A stretch of 64,000 nucleotides of DNA from Lucinisca nassula (Eukaryota > Mollusca > Bivalvia > Lucinida > Lucinidae): assembly GCA_963580285.1 (NCBI GenBank), contig OY757014.1:20872088-20936087 (forward strand), read 5' to 3'. The position numbers and the translations under genes were made by a program. The notes beneath the pieces were generated by a model that searched no databases, had not been told where the DNA came from, and saw only the letters and a list, made by a program, of their open reading frames with translations. Positions 43,839 to 55,089 of this stretch are shown one piece after another (position 1 is the stretch's first letter; each line of letters starts with the position of its first letter).

Positions 43839-43977
43839 TTCTCTAAGCGGTTTTCCAGTACTCATGTGCGGGTCGGTTTCAGCTCTGCATGGAAGCATCA
43901 TGCAGCCCATCTTCTTCTTCAAGCCCCGATGGGCGTGGGCCGCAAATAAATGTAAAATAGAGCAGAAGAAAATGATT

Positions 43978-44109
43978 CCAGCAGGCACACATCGCTAGGG
44001 CGACGTCAAACCAACGTCGGTGTAACGTCAAAACGTTGTACCGAAGTGGATGTGATGACGTTATACCGACGTTCTTGTGACCTCACTATTACGCCATGTG
44101 CCTGCTGGG
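43978..44109. mobile_element. MITE family G, 132 bp
   Basis: Inverted ends CCAGCAGGCACA and TGTGCCTGCTGG; interior is rich in 'acgtc/gacgtt' repeats. A widespread animal MITE type (from memory). TSD unresolved. Confidence 0.75.
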
Positions 44110-44219
44110 ATATGTAAGCAAAAACGCCATCCGAAGTAGGTGATTTAAAGTAATATCTCTATATTTTGATCTGCAAAGAGATTTGATAGCTTTGTTTTAT
44201 GCTGTATCCCAAAACATCT

Positions 44220-44466
44220 GGGCCCAGTTGTTCAAAGCATCGTAAGCTTAACGAGCTAGTTAGTGGTCATATTGTTAACTGTTCTAGCAAGTACAATATC
44301 TAAAATTTTGGTATTTTTGATGAAAAAATGTGAGCAGCTTTTGCAAATGCAGAAGCTGCTCACATTATTTTTTCAGCAAAAATATTAGCATATTTGCCAT
44401 TAAAAATGATCAAAGTTTTAACGATTCGTTAACTAACGACGTCGTTAGCTTTGAACAACTGGCTCC
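44220..44466. mobile_element. MITE family D, second copy
   Basis: Same ends as 24927-25142 (CCAGTTGTTCAAAGC on both sides). Its central hairpin has an added stem 'gagcagcttttgcaa / atgcagaagctgctc', so the loop differs from the other copy. Confidence 0.85.
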
Positions 44467-44601
44467 TGCTTCAAAACCACCACGTTAACAAGTCACGTGT
44501 AATGCACGCCCTTGTACATCCACTGGAGTTTTCAGGAGGCAAAAACATTGGTTGTGAGTAGTCATTGCAACGTTCTTCAATGAGGCTGTTCCACATGTAA
44601 C

Positions 44602-44880
44602 CATCACGTGAACAAGTCCGTGAAATGAACACCCCCTTACACCCCACTTTATATAGAGAAAACTGGGGTTTACGGGGGTAAACAATATTTTTCTTATTTC
44701 TGCTCCAAGACATAAGTTGTGGGTACTCGTTAGAACCGCCTCAATGAGGCGGTTCTAACGAGTACCCACAACCTATGTTTGCAGTATAAATAAGAAAAAT
44801 ATCACAGATTTTCGTCAGAAAAGTAGCCATTTTGGAGATGTAAATATTGCACTATATCGCACGGGTGTGTTATCGTAATG
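44602..44880. mobile_element. Palindromic MITE, family A, best-preserved copy
   Basis: Left CATCACGTGAACAAGTCCGTG, right complement CATTACGATAACACACCCGTG. First hairpin 'cttacaccccac...ggggtttac'; second palindrome perfect over 30+ bp per arm ('gtgggtactcgttagaaccg', 'cctca'). AAC stands on both sides. 264-280 bp is the family length. A partial copy precedes at 44475-44600 and another fragment follows at 44885-44945. Confidence 0.9.
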
Positions 44881-45059
44881 AACCATCCACAACATATGTT
44901 TGGAGTATAAATAAGAAAAAATACATGTATCACAAATTTTCATTCATAAGCAGGAATACTCGTACTACAGGTACTAATCCACACTTATCTGTCACTTCTG
45001 TGACGTCACAGCCAGTCGCTAATTTTCATACAGGTAATACTAGGAAAATGTAAAGAGTT

Positions 45060-45780
45060 ATATAGGAGCCCGTCATTTAACTAATAAAATCTTTTATTTT
45101 CATTTCTACAAGATATTATTATACATGTAACCTCGCATTTGATAGAAAAATGGATCTGCTTCATTTTGGTACCAAATTTGTTGAAATAAAATAAATTTTA
45201 AAGTGGCCCAGATTCTAATGAATGCCACTGGGGTATTTCCCTATTAAGTCTTTGTATTTTACAACAAAAATTAAAAAAAGCCTTAATTCAAAGGCTCAAA
45301 AGTCATATTTGTTAAAATTTCTCCGTGCGCTATAACCTCTCACTAGAAAGATCTATTTAATATCTATATTCATGTGGTAAAAAAATTTAGAAAAACAGTT
45401 TATTAAAAGTGGCCCACAGGTTGTAGATAATAGCTATATTTGAAGTTTCGGATCACAAATGGGTAAAGATTACACAGACCCAGTGCTTGTATACACAGGA
45501 TACTAGAATGAATCGCAAAAGAAGTTATCAGAATTGAAAATCGGTATCAATATGGATAATATTATTGATAGAATTAGAAAGAATATTTAACTTTAAATAA
45601 ACAAATATACATCCATAATGAAAAACTTTGCACTCATAACTTATTTATTTGTTTTTGATAATGTAAAATTATGTTTTTAATATGCAACCTTTGGAAGCGT
45701 GTTTTAAGATTTGCTTTAATTATATTTTCGCCTAGGAAAACTACTAACTGCTTAAATAGAAAACTTAAAGGATAAGTTGT
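45060..45780. other. No feature recognised
   Basis: AT-rich, no open frames of note and no repeat matched elsewhere in the window. Confidence 0.5.
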
Positions 45781-45790
45781 ATATTTCCAC

Positions 45791-46163
45791 CATTACGAAA
45801 GCACGCCTATACAAATACATTGTAAATTTCACGGCCAACTTACAACAATTTAAGAAAAAGTTCTTTCTTATTTCTGCTCTTAATTATAGATTGAATAACT
45901 CGTTGGAATGACGATGATGACTCGATAGAACAATCAAACGTTTAATTTTAAGCTCAAAGTTTTTTTTTATTTTATCTCATTTCTGCTCAAAATAAAGATT
46001 GTGGGTACTTGTTAAAATCGCCTCACTGAGTCGGTTCTAACGAGTAAACAAAATAAATGTTTTTAGCAGAAATAAGACAATTATTGTTTGTGATGATCAT
46101 TAATTTTCAGTTTTTGACGGTAAAATTTTCAATCTACATTTGAATAGGCATGTTTAGGTAATG
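45791..46163. mobile_element. Palindromic MITE, family B, long
   Basis: CATTACGAAAGCACGCCTAT at left; 'aataggcatgtttaggtaatg' at right. About 90 bp longer than typical, with a disrupted first palindrome copy near 45895 and a second at 46010. Confidence 0.7.
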
Positions 46164-46274
46164 TTTGTTAGATTTTACACCAGTCCTGTAGATGCAGTGT
46201 TTTAATTCATGTGTTTAGAAAACTTTAGTGTTCTCGATAAGTTATAATTTATATAATACGATGCATATTTCCAT

Positions 46275-46450
46275 CATTACGAAGACACGCCTATTCAAAT
46301 ACACTCTAAATTTCACGGTCAAAACCAGCAATTGTAAGAAAAAAGCATGATGTTTTTCTTATACAAATACTTTGTGGGTACGCGATAGAACTGCCTCTGC
46401 GAGGTGGTTCTAACGAGTACCCACAATCTATATTTTACAGAAGAAATAAG
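46275..46450. mobile_element. Family B MITE, right end lost
   Basis: CATTACGAAGACACGCCTAT at left and the palindrome 'cgatagaactgcctctgcga / ggtggttctaacgagtaccc'; the usual right terminus is absent. Confidence 0.65.
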
Positions 46451-46827
46451 AAATATGAGCACCCTGAATTTATGGTTCGTGGCTAAAAGTCATACATAAG
46501 AAGAAAGAATCTTTCGTCCGGATCGTGTTATTTTTCTCTTATGAAGTCCAAACATAGTGGTTCTTTTCTTTGTCTCATTAATTAATTTTAATCTTCTCTG
46601 GGCTTTGCCGAAATAAAATATTAAATTTGGCAAAATATCTCATTTGTGCAATCGTTTCAGAAGCTGTGTTTCTTTCCCGCACCTACTCCCTTAAACTATA
46701 ATATACGATGTTGTCATTTTTAAACAATACACAATGGTTCACCCGAATGCTATGCTATGAAATTGATCGTTTATGTCAAAAGGTGTATGTGGGGTGGGGT
46801 GGGGGTGAGGCGTGATATACCGCGCAA

Positions 46828-48720
46828 GACCACGGTACTTTTATGGATTGTTTGATTATCTTAATTGCATAGAAAAAAGTGAGGTTTATAATGACAAAGA
46901 AACCACAAACCAATTGTTGTTTTTTTTCATTGCATTAACCCTTATCCTGCTGTTCACGACAACCCCTAACATTGCAAACAGTGTAGATCCATATCAGATT
47001 AGTTCTAAAGAAGCCATCTGATCAGGATCTCTACTGTTTGTCTAATGTGAGTATAGGCTACTTTCGTTGTGTCTTGTTTAAATCTTAAAGTAAGAAAATT
47101 ACGACACAAACCCACTTTCTTTATTCTGAAATGACTTAGGATGTATCGGTGTGTATTGAAATAACTTGAGTTGCTCGCCTAGGGCGTCCGAGATATGTGT
47201 ATTATCCAAAGATTGTGAGTGTTGTGTATTAACTCATTTTGTACCGAATCCCACAAAACGGGTTATAGCAAAAATGGGAGGCCCAGATCAGACGCCACCG
47301 AGCTCGGCTTTTGTTCAGGAACTTCTTTTTGCAAAAAGTTCAGCCACTGTTTTATTTTTTAAATATATTTAGAAAACACTTCACACCTTCACATTTTGGA
47401 ATGGACTTGTGCTATATACATGTATAAGGCTGACAAATTCGGGTCGGTACAAAATGGGTTAAACTGATATGGACGACAGAGCTTTAGTTGCTTTAATAAG
47501 CACATCCCAGTGTGGTATCAGAAATTAGACTTGAGTTAAAGGCCTTCTCAACACTTTTTCTTAACGCAAGACCACGTTAGTTTATGGATTGTTTGATTAT
47601 CTTACATAGACAAAAAAGTGAAGTTTATAATGACAAAGAAACCACAAACCATTTTTTTACATTGCATTAACCATTATCCTGCTGTTCACGACAACCCTAA
47701 CTTTGCAAACAGTGTAGATCCCGATCAGATTAGTTCTGAAGAAGCCATCTGATCAGGATCTATACTATTTGTCTACCAGTTTGTGAATTTGAACGAAAAC
47801 AGTAAACAATGTAGTCTGATTGACTGATAGTATAGATGTGACTTATTATATTGTTCTCGTTTGAACAGCCTCGTCGAGGCGTTTCTACCGAGTATCCGCA
47901 ATGTATGTTATGTGCAGAAATATTAAAATTAACAGGATTTTTTATTCTGAAAATTTCAATTTTAGGGTGGTAAAAGTTTTAATATAATATAATACAATGT
48001 GGGTATAGGCTACTTTCGTTGTGTCTTGTTTAAATCTTAAAGTAAGAAAATTACGACACAAACCCACTATGACTTAGGTTGTATCGGTGTGTATTGAAAT
48101 AACGTGAGTTGCTCGCCTAGGCCGTCCGAGATATGTTTATTATCCAAAGTTTGTGAGTGTTGTGTATTGACTCATTTTGTACCGAATCTCACAAATCGGG
48201 TTATAGCAAAAATGGGAGGCCCAGATCAGACGCCACCGAGCTCGGGTTTTGTTCAGGAACTTCTTTTTGCAAAAAGTTCAGTCATTTTTTATTTTTTTAA
48301 ATATATTTAGAAAACACTTCACACTTTCACATTTTGAAATGGACTTGTGCTATATACATGTATAAGGCTGACAAATTCGGGTCGTACAAAATGGGTTAAA
48401 CTGATATGGACGACAGAGCTTTAGTTGATTTAATTAGCACATCCCAGTTTGTGAGTGTTGTGCATTAACCCATTTTGTACCGAATCCCACAAAACGGGTT
48501 ATAGCAAAAAGTGCAGGCCCAGATCAGACGCCACCGAGCTCGGCTTTTGTTCAGAACCTTCTTTTGCAAAAAAGTTCAGCCATTTTTTTATGTTTTAAAT
48601 ATATTTAGAAAACACTTCACACCATCAAATTTTGAAATGGACTTGTGCTATGTATAAGGTTGACAAATTCCGGTCGGTACAAAATGGGTTAATCTGATAT
48701 AGACGACAGAGCTTTAGTTG
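46828..48720. repeat. Block of tandem duplicates with family P elements
   Basis: 46828-47046 recurs at 47566-47770, and 47046-47480 recurs at 48000-48430; a third partial unit spans 48440-48720. The second copy has an extra 210-bp segment (47790-48000) containing a 'gcctcgtcgaggcg' palindrome. Each unit includes a family P element with 'cagatcagacgccaccgagc'. The 68-codon frames at 47166 and 48104 are parallel copies of one non-coding unit. Confidence 0.8.
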
Positions 48721-48759
48721 CTTTAATGTGCTTTCAGAAACTAGACAAAGTGCCCAGTG

Positions 48760-49036
48760 GGGCACGTATACCCCCGGCCAGGGCCATCGCCTCAGCTGAA
48801 ACAAGAACTACAAAGGGAAATAACTCTAAAAGGCCTGACCCCCTGGCCCTTATTTTCTTTCCCACAATACAAGTAGTCATACTGATCATGTGTGCAAAGT
48901 TTCAAGTTTCTATGTGAAGCAGTTCCTGAGATATCTTTGACACAAAATACTTGTTTACGGACACACAGACAGACAGACGGAAAAGACAAAAACTATATAT
49001 CCCCATTGCATACTTCGTATGCCAGGGGTATAATTA
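48760..49036. mobile_element. Mollusc-type element ending in (ACAG)n
   Basis: 'aagggaaataactct', 'tttcaagtttctatgtgaag' and 'acacagacagacagacgg', then 'gtatgccaggggtataat'. Similar termini flank the 2080-2866 type repeat. Non-coding. Confidence 0.5.
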
Positions 49037-49074
49037 GATTGGAGTTTAAAGGCCTTCTCAACACTTTTTTTGTC

Positions 49075-49600
49075 ATATCGAGCTTGCCAGTTTACCTATC
49101 CCCGCCCTTTTGAAACAGTGAAAGAAAGAGAATGAATGTAGAGAAGATTTCATGATCAGTTTCCACGACAGAATCCGCCCCTGCCCATAGGGGCTTGAAG
49201 AAATATATGGACTGCATGATGCTTCCACGCAGAGCTGAATCTGGCCCGCACACTAGTACTGGTAAACCGCTTAGAGGATCTAAGCCTGTCCAGGAACTGC
49301 GGTGCGAGGCGGACCGTCCATGCTAATAAACCCTATTGGTTTCATTGGGCGACAGGGCTTGAGATGTCATTTCATCTCAATGGCGACAGGGCTTGAGAAG
49401 TCATTTCATCTCAATGTCGGGTAAAAGTCCCACAAAATTTGAAGCAACGTCTCCAAAACGACCTTTACAGTGTTGACGGGCACGTTAAACCTCAAATCAA
49501 ACAAACAAATCCACGACAGAATATAGCCGTCTCCGGCAGGTATCGAATCTGCATCCTCCTGATCAGCAATCATTCGCGCATGCGACTGAGCTACCGAGGC
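49075..49600 (-). mobile_element. SINE gamma, split by SINE epsilon
   Basis: Left part 'cagtttacctatccccgcc' to 'tttccacgacagaat'; right part continues 'atagccgtctccggcaggta' to the head complement 'gagctaccgaggccggc'. The split point is duplicated (TCCACGACAGAAT). Confidence 0.85.
49175..49509 (+). mobile_element. SINE epsilon with 13-bp target duplication
   Basis: Bounded by TCCACGACAGAAT at 49162-49174 and 49510-49522. Starts 'ccgcccctgcccatagggg', ends in (CAAA)n. It holds an internal 33-bp tandem duplication ('gacagggcttgaga(t/a)gtcat'). No clear tRNA head, so its promoter class is uncertain. Confidence 0.85.
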
Positions 49601-49639
49601 CGGCTTCAGAAATAAGTCAACACACATGTAAAATTAGGT

Positions 49640-50680
49640 CTTCATATATGGTTATTTAAAATCAATTTTCCATAACAAAAAAAAAAAAAAAAAACGCGAC
49701 GTGATTTTAAACAATGTGTGGCATTGGCGACTAGCATAAACTCAGATCAGACTGCGCTTAAGCAAGTGCAGTCTGATCAGAGACTTTGGTACGCTGAAGC
49801 AATGCAATTCATAGAACCGTTATTGAATCAGTAAACATGCAGGCTGATCTTGTCTTCACCTTAAAAACTAGAAAACTAGGTACCACATTATTTGAAATCC
49901 TGTGTCGAAGCTGAATTCCAAACATACGCCACCGTGTCTACTAGGGCCTATGTTCGGATGCATAATTGTTTTACGGCGTAACAGTCCTCACTAGAGGCCA
50001 GAGCTTTATAAATGACATGTCATTACTATATGCTGAATTTCATTAATTAAATAAAATCTGTTATATATTGTCATCATTACGTTTATTTCATTGTTTACAA
50101 AAGACCACACTATAGAAAGGAACAAAATTACATGAATACCCATGAAATATATAAAAAAGAAATAATATATTTATACATGTATAAACATGAACTATTTTTA
50201 TTTCCCTATAATTTTGGATTAACGGCCCGGCCATGAATATATTTAATTTATATCGAGGACAAAACACCTGGTCATCCGTTAGCAAAACATGCCTTTTTTA
50301 GATAATAAAATATCAGAATTTTTCATCTTGAAATTTTCGGTGGCAAAATTTACAATGTATATCCATACTAATTTTAACAGGGCACTGGATAGAACACAGA
50401 TTGGTTGTGTATTGTAACTCAAACCGATAGGTGTGAAACTGCTATTACACACCATTAACACAGGTAAACGACGCTATCTCGACTACGGTCTAAGGGAATT
50501 AACTGATGTCAATCAAATATGGGATATCGGTAATCTGAGTGACAGTTCCTGTAGTACGAGAATTCCTGGTAATGTATTTTTTTTAGATATCAAAGTATGC
50601 ATTATGTCGCACTGATGCACGTGTAAAGTATCCTAATGATTCTTCCTATAACACTAACAATGTGTGGGTTTGGGATACAC
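49640..50680. other. No gene recognised
   Basis: Contains an A-run (49677-49694), a short palindrome 'cagatcagactgcg...cagtctgatcag' (49744-49782) and short frames without domains. Confidence 0.5.
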
Positions 50681-50681
50681 A

Positions 50682-50962
50682 CATCACGAAAACACGCCTA
50701 TATAATGTTGACCCACTGGAACCGAACGTTTATAAAGTAAAACTGGAGTTTACAGCGGTAAACCTTATTTTTCTTATTTCTGCTCTAAAATATAGATTAT
50801 TGGTACTCGTTAGAACCGCCTCGATGAGGCGGCTCTAACGAGTACCCACAATCTGTATTTTGAGCAGAAATAAGAAAATATCACATTTTTGTTTCATCTA
50901 AAATGTTTTGTTTTTCGGAGGTAAAGTTTACAATGTATTTGTATAGGTGTGTTTTCACAATG
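50682..50962. mobile_element. Palindromic MITE, family B
   Basis: CATCACGAAAACACGCCTAT at left, 'tataggtgtgttttcacaatg' at right, with both hairpins; palindrome 'actcgttagaaccgcctcga / tgaggcggctctaacgagta'. Confidence 0.85.
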
Positions 50963-51288
50963 AAAAGAAGGCCGATGAATTGATACAGCAGTACGATTAT
51001 ATGTGTTACATTTATACTGACTTTGCCAAAAGCTTATTCATTAGTTCATGAAGCTCTGGCGGTTTTAATACAGATGAATCTAGGCAGACATATGTAATAG
51101 ACTCTCACTGGATTAAATTTGCATGCAGACACAAAGGCTTTATTTGTTTCCTTCAGAAGAGCAAGTGGACTGAACATATTTTCCGTTCCAATAAAAGAAA
51201 TATGCAAATTACAAATAAGTATGCAAAGGCAAGCTAAATCGCCTACTGAAATACACAAGGACGACGTCTTGCAGGCAGCGTTTTATAT

Positions 51289-51525
51289 AACGAAAACAGA
51301 TCCGTGCGACTTAGTGCAGTTTTCACATCTCCAAAATGGCTACTTTTCTAATGAAAATTCGTTATACTTTTTTTATTTATACTACACTCATATGTTGTGG
51401 GTGCTCGTTGAGGCGGTTCTTTCGAGTACCCACAACCTATGTCTTTGAGCAGAGGTAAGAAAAAAAAGGATTCCACGTATACCCAAGGTTTAGGTTTGTT
51501 CATTTTACGGACTTGTTCACGCGAA
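51289..51525 (-). mobile_element. Family A MITE, reverse orientation
   Basis: Reverse complement of the family A layout: 'gatccgtgcgacttagtgca' at left, 'atctccaaaatggctacttt', shortened palindrome, 'ttacggacttgttcacgcg' at right. A 109-codon frame (51119-51448) runs into it, so that frame is not trusted as a gene. Confidence 0.7.
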
Positions 51526-51639
51526 AGCGGTAATGTGCCTCTGAATTAGCCCCCTAACTAGCGTGCACATCTTTATATTTACAAATCACCTATTGTTACA
51601 TTTCCTATGGAAAAGCCATATTGACCACACCGCAGTTAA

Positions 51640-51860
51640 CCCGTATAAGCCTATCGGCGTTTTTTTTTTTTTGAACATTGGTAAACCGTGTAGACCCAGA
51701 TCGGAACGCGGCGTCTGATATGGATGTGCACGCTTTGCATAAACATTTCCTTTTTTGAAAATTAGCTACAAACGAAAACAAACCTGACACCCCTATATAA
51801 TTGGAAAGGGGCCACTGCAAACTCATAAGGTGAACTATTCCATTGCCATATATGGGTTCT
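51640..51860. mobile_element. Palindromic MITE, family P, diverged
   Basis: 'ttaacccgtataagcc' at left and 'ccatatatgggtt' at right, with 'gaacgcggcgtctgatatgg' at the centre. Confidence 0.65.
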
Positions 51861-51983
51861 TAGGAAAGCTGCGTGCAACTATTTTCTTTTTCTGATTTAA
51901 GCCATTAAACCAAAGAAATTCATCACAGCTTGGATGGAAAATAGTGTAAATATATTTAAGTGAGAACTAGAGCTGTCAAGGAA

Positions 51984-52123
51984 AATGACTAGGGCCCCGG
52001 CAGTGCTATCAGAGGAGTAGGAAAATTTGTGGACGGACAGACGGACAGACAGACAGACAGACAGACGGACGGACAGAGTGATTACTATAGGGCACCCACA
52101 CTTTCAGTGCGGGGCCCTAATAA
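51984..52123. mobile_element. MITE with GGGCCCCG ends
   Basis: Inverted ends 'agggccccg' and 'cggggccct', with an (ACAG/ACGG)n tract at 52031-52076 followed by 'agagtgattactatagggca'. Common in molluscs from memory. Confidence 0.65.
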
Positions 52124-52502
52124 AAATACTGCCAAGTTGTTATACTTCTCTTCCACTCTTTGATCTTTATTGGCGGTTTTTTATTTTGGCATTGTTTTCC
52201 TTGTCCGCGAATAGCGCCAAAATAAAATGACCGCCAAATATAAGTGTTTCGTAGTAGCCAGTTTATGCAGTTATGACATATATTTTGCGGCAACTTACAT
52301 TTGAATAATCTAAGTAGTCAAACGCCGTTGGGTATATATAATTCTTATCATGTTATTATAATGTGCATGAACAGTTCAAGCATTGAAACGCCAACCGACA
52401 CTCAAATGTCAAAGCTTATACAATATGTTCTATAAAAGGGTTATCCTTTGGAAGCAAGGAATACACCACAGAACCGAAAAATATGGAGTGTACATGTTTT
52501 CT

Positions 52503-52548
52503 GGGCCAGACTAGCTAGTTTCGGCCAATTAGGCCTCATCAGTGACCC
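52503..52548 (-). ncRNA. Hammerhead ribozyme, type I, intact core
   Basis: Minus strand: GGGTCA, CTGATGA, GGCC-TAATT-GGCC, GAAA, CTA-GC-TAG, TC, TGGCCC. Cleavage predicted after the C of TAGTC. Confidence 0.93.
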
Positions 52549-52763
52549 TCAGATATTTTCAAAATTCCACAATGGAATCAATGATCCCAAAGGAAAAGAA
52601 AATATAATCTACACTATAATGTAGGGCAGGGAGACGTTTTACCGCCGCCACACATTCCCACACACCAGCTGTAGTGAAGTTAAATATGTTCTATAAAAGG
52701 GTTATCCTTTGGAAGCAAGGAATACACCACAGAACCGAAAAATATGGAGTGTACATGTTTTCT

Positions 52764-52809
52764 GGGCCAGACTAGCTAGTTTCGGCCAATTAGGCCTCAT
52801 CAGTGACCC
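52764..52809 (-). ncRNA. Hammerhead ribozyme, type I, intact core
   Basis: Same 46-nt sequence as at 52503-52548, 261 bp away. The two cleavage sites would bound one monomer. Confidence 0.93.
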
Positions 52810-52814
52810 TCAGA

Positions 52815-53880
52815 TCACTTAAGCTTAAACAAAAGCTTAATCAAAGCTTAAATAGTCCAGCACCCTGTTTTTTAGATATAAGACATAGACTTGCCAACAA
52901 CAGAGTCGGTTTTTCAATCCCGGGTAATAAAAAATATCGTTTTGTCTAATGGCAAGTATTTATGTTGATGCTTGTTTATTGAACAAATCCAAACATGTTC
53001 CTTATCTATTTTTTCTCTGTTGAACTACAACTCTAAGTTCACACTGCCATACAACATTATTTATTGTGTGTACAATCCCTAGTACACACTTTCATACAGC
53101 GTTCTGTATTTTGCTAGATCAACGTTGACTAGTACTCACATCTAATGCAAGTTACCTTAACCCTACTTTACCCACAGTAGATGGTCAGCTAGTCACTTCA
53201 TATCTCAATTTTAGTCAACTGCAGATAACCAAAATACGTTATAATGGCAAAAAACGTTAAAATGAATATTTGTAGTAATGTATCCATCAGATTACGGATC
53301 CGCGCAGTCTAGTCATACAATAGTCATTTGAATGCTGTTGTTTTTTGGGGGGCTATTTTTACTTGACTGCAAATAAACTCTTCCTAATAATAATCACAGT
53401 GTAATGCTAAGAATATTATGTCACAAACATCGTGTGCGCGCGGTTTAAATGTATTGTTCACTGTTAACATCGGAGATAACGGCATTGGAACTACTTGGCC
53501 ATTTAGTAAGTTTTGGTCGATTAATGAACAACTGACCCACCGGCATCAAATGTCTAGAATACTTTAAACATGATTGGACAATATTTGACACAACAATCTT
53601 GTACTGAGGCACGGCCACAGAAGACAATTCAAGATATTGGTAAAAAGTTACCGATATAACGCACATCTTGTCTATTATAAAAGGTGTGGCTTTCATTTGG
53701 CATATTAAGCGTATGCAATAAGCCACTTTTGCTTAATCCTATTTCCAATTACCTGTCCTTTACTTACCCTGTATGTGAGCCCTATTGTGTGCATTTTCCC
53801 GCAGATATACCAGTAAACGTTAACTCTGTGGTTCCGTAGTCGGTACAGCCAGGTAATCTGTAGTCCTGTAGTCGACGGGT
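52815..53880. other. No gene recognised
   Basis: Unassigned DNA between the retrozyme and PLE2. 'agcttaaacaaaagcttaat' repeats at 52821-52850 are local. A 93-codon minus frame (53445-53726) has no recognised motif. Confidence 0.5.
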
Positions 53881-54282
53881 TTAGGTACTGTCGACAGCCA
53901 CCTTTGAGTCACATATTTTTACGTCATTGTGTTGAACAGCGCCTACTGTATTCATAATTGCTAATATCACTTTGATAGCAACATCAAAATAAATGTATTG
54001 GTACAATACATTTGCAGCATCTATGTTTGGTTTAATAACGTTTTCATAAGTAGTTAACAATGGGAAAATTAAAGTCATCTTCTTCATCGTACAGCCTAGT
54101 AGTAAGCTCCCCGTTGTCAATATAGAGATAACAATCCAAGTATGAGGAGGAGGTTGCAGTCTCTGTTGTTTCCATAATTTCAAGTTCACGTGGATAGATG
54201 TATTCTAAGTACTCTGCGAATTCTTTTAGAGACCAAAAATCATCAATATATCTGTAGGTGAAATTGAATTGTGGTGCAAAGT

Positions 54283-54600
54283 AGAAGTAAAACAAAGATC
54301 AGGAATTGATACAATTAACTTACTCCATCCATAAAAGACACCAAAGGGAAAGGAATACAAACATTAAGCGACCAGACCATAATGGAAACCTAAACAAAGG
54401 AAGGCCATATGGACAGTTACTTTCCCACAAAATGGCCATATGGCCATCCAAAATTAAAAGACACAAGTGATACACACAGTAAGTAACAAACAACAACATA
54501 AAAAATCGCCACAGAAGAGCCGCCTTGGAACGGTCAGTGGAAGATTTCCACTGGGGGGCTTAAATCGATTTTACGTGGCCACAATCCTCGCCCTTACTTC
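54283..54600 (-). mobile_element. N3 module inserted in PLE2
   Basis: Near-identical to the 3' part of 19969-20482, truncated on the left at 'ggaagtaagggcgaggattg'. It separates RT motifs B and C of PLE2 and lies in the same orientation, so PLE1-type elements moved after PLE2 was in place. A short duplication 'gtttcttgccggttttgag' lies next to the join. Confidence 0.85.
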
Positions 54601-55089
54601 CGTTTCTTGCCGGTTTTGAGAGGCGTTTCTTGGCGTTTCTTGCCGGTTTTGAGAAGACCTTGCACAAACTCCGCCTCATACGAGTACAAAAACAAGCCGA
54701 CAAGCAACGATGCACAATTAGTACCCATTGGTATGCCAATTGTTTGCTGAAATATTAGGCCACTGAACTCCACGAAAATAGTGTCAATTAGATATTCCAG
54801 CATCTTTATGACATCTGCATCAGTGTACATTTGTGGTGCATCAGAGTAATCTCGAACGAAGTATGTGACTTTGTAGCCAAGGACAATATACTGGTAGCGA
54901 CGGTAACCATTCTTGTGGAAGAAACATTGATTTATGATTTCCTTGAGTTTAGATTTAAATTTATCATGAGTAATAGTTGTGTAGAGAGTTGAGAAATCGA
55001 AATATTTATGCTGTTAACTGAGAGAAAAGACTGTGTGTGAAGATGTTACAGAAGCTCTTTGGAGTTTTTCAAGATCCATAAGTATCTTA

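Larger units (their letters stand above)
43451..43930 (-). mobile_element. SINE epsilon split by a retrozyme
   Basis: Both halves match 49175-49509 in reverse: 'gtcattttggagacgttg' and 'cctgggcagg' on one side; 'ttctctaagcggttttccag' and 'agcatcatgcagcccatc' on the other. The insertion is 43612-43838. Confidence 0.75.
52424..52814 (-). mobile_element. Retrozyme-like element, 261-bp unit, 1.5 copies
   Basis: 52424-52553 is repeated at 52685-52814 with essentially no change, giving a 261-bp period. Each copy contains a complete hammerhead on the minus strand, so a transcript could in principle release a 261-nt monomer. The middle has 'ggcagggagacgttttaccg', shared with the retrozyme at 37312-37915 and the monomer at 43612-43838. 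No ORF. Confidence 0.9.

Noticed and set aside
51119..51448. 109-codon plus-strand ORF
   Set aside because: Its C-terminal half is a reversed family A MITE; the N-terminal half has no recognised domain.
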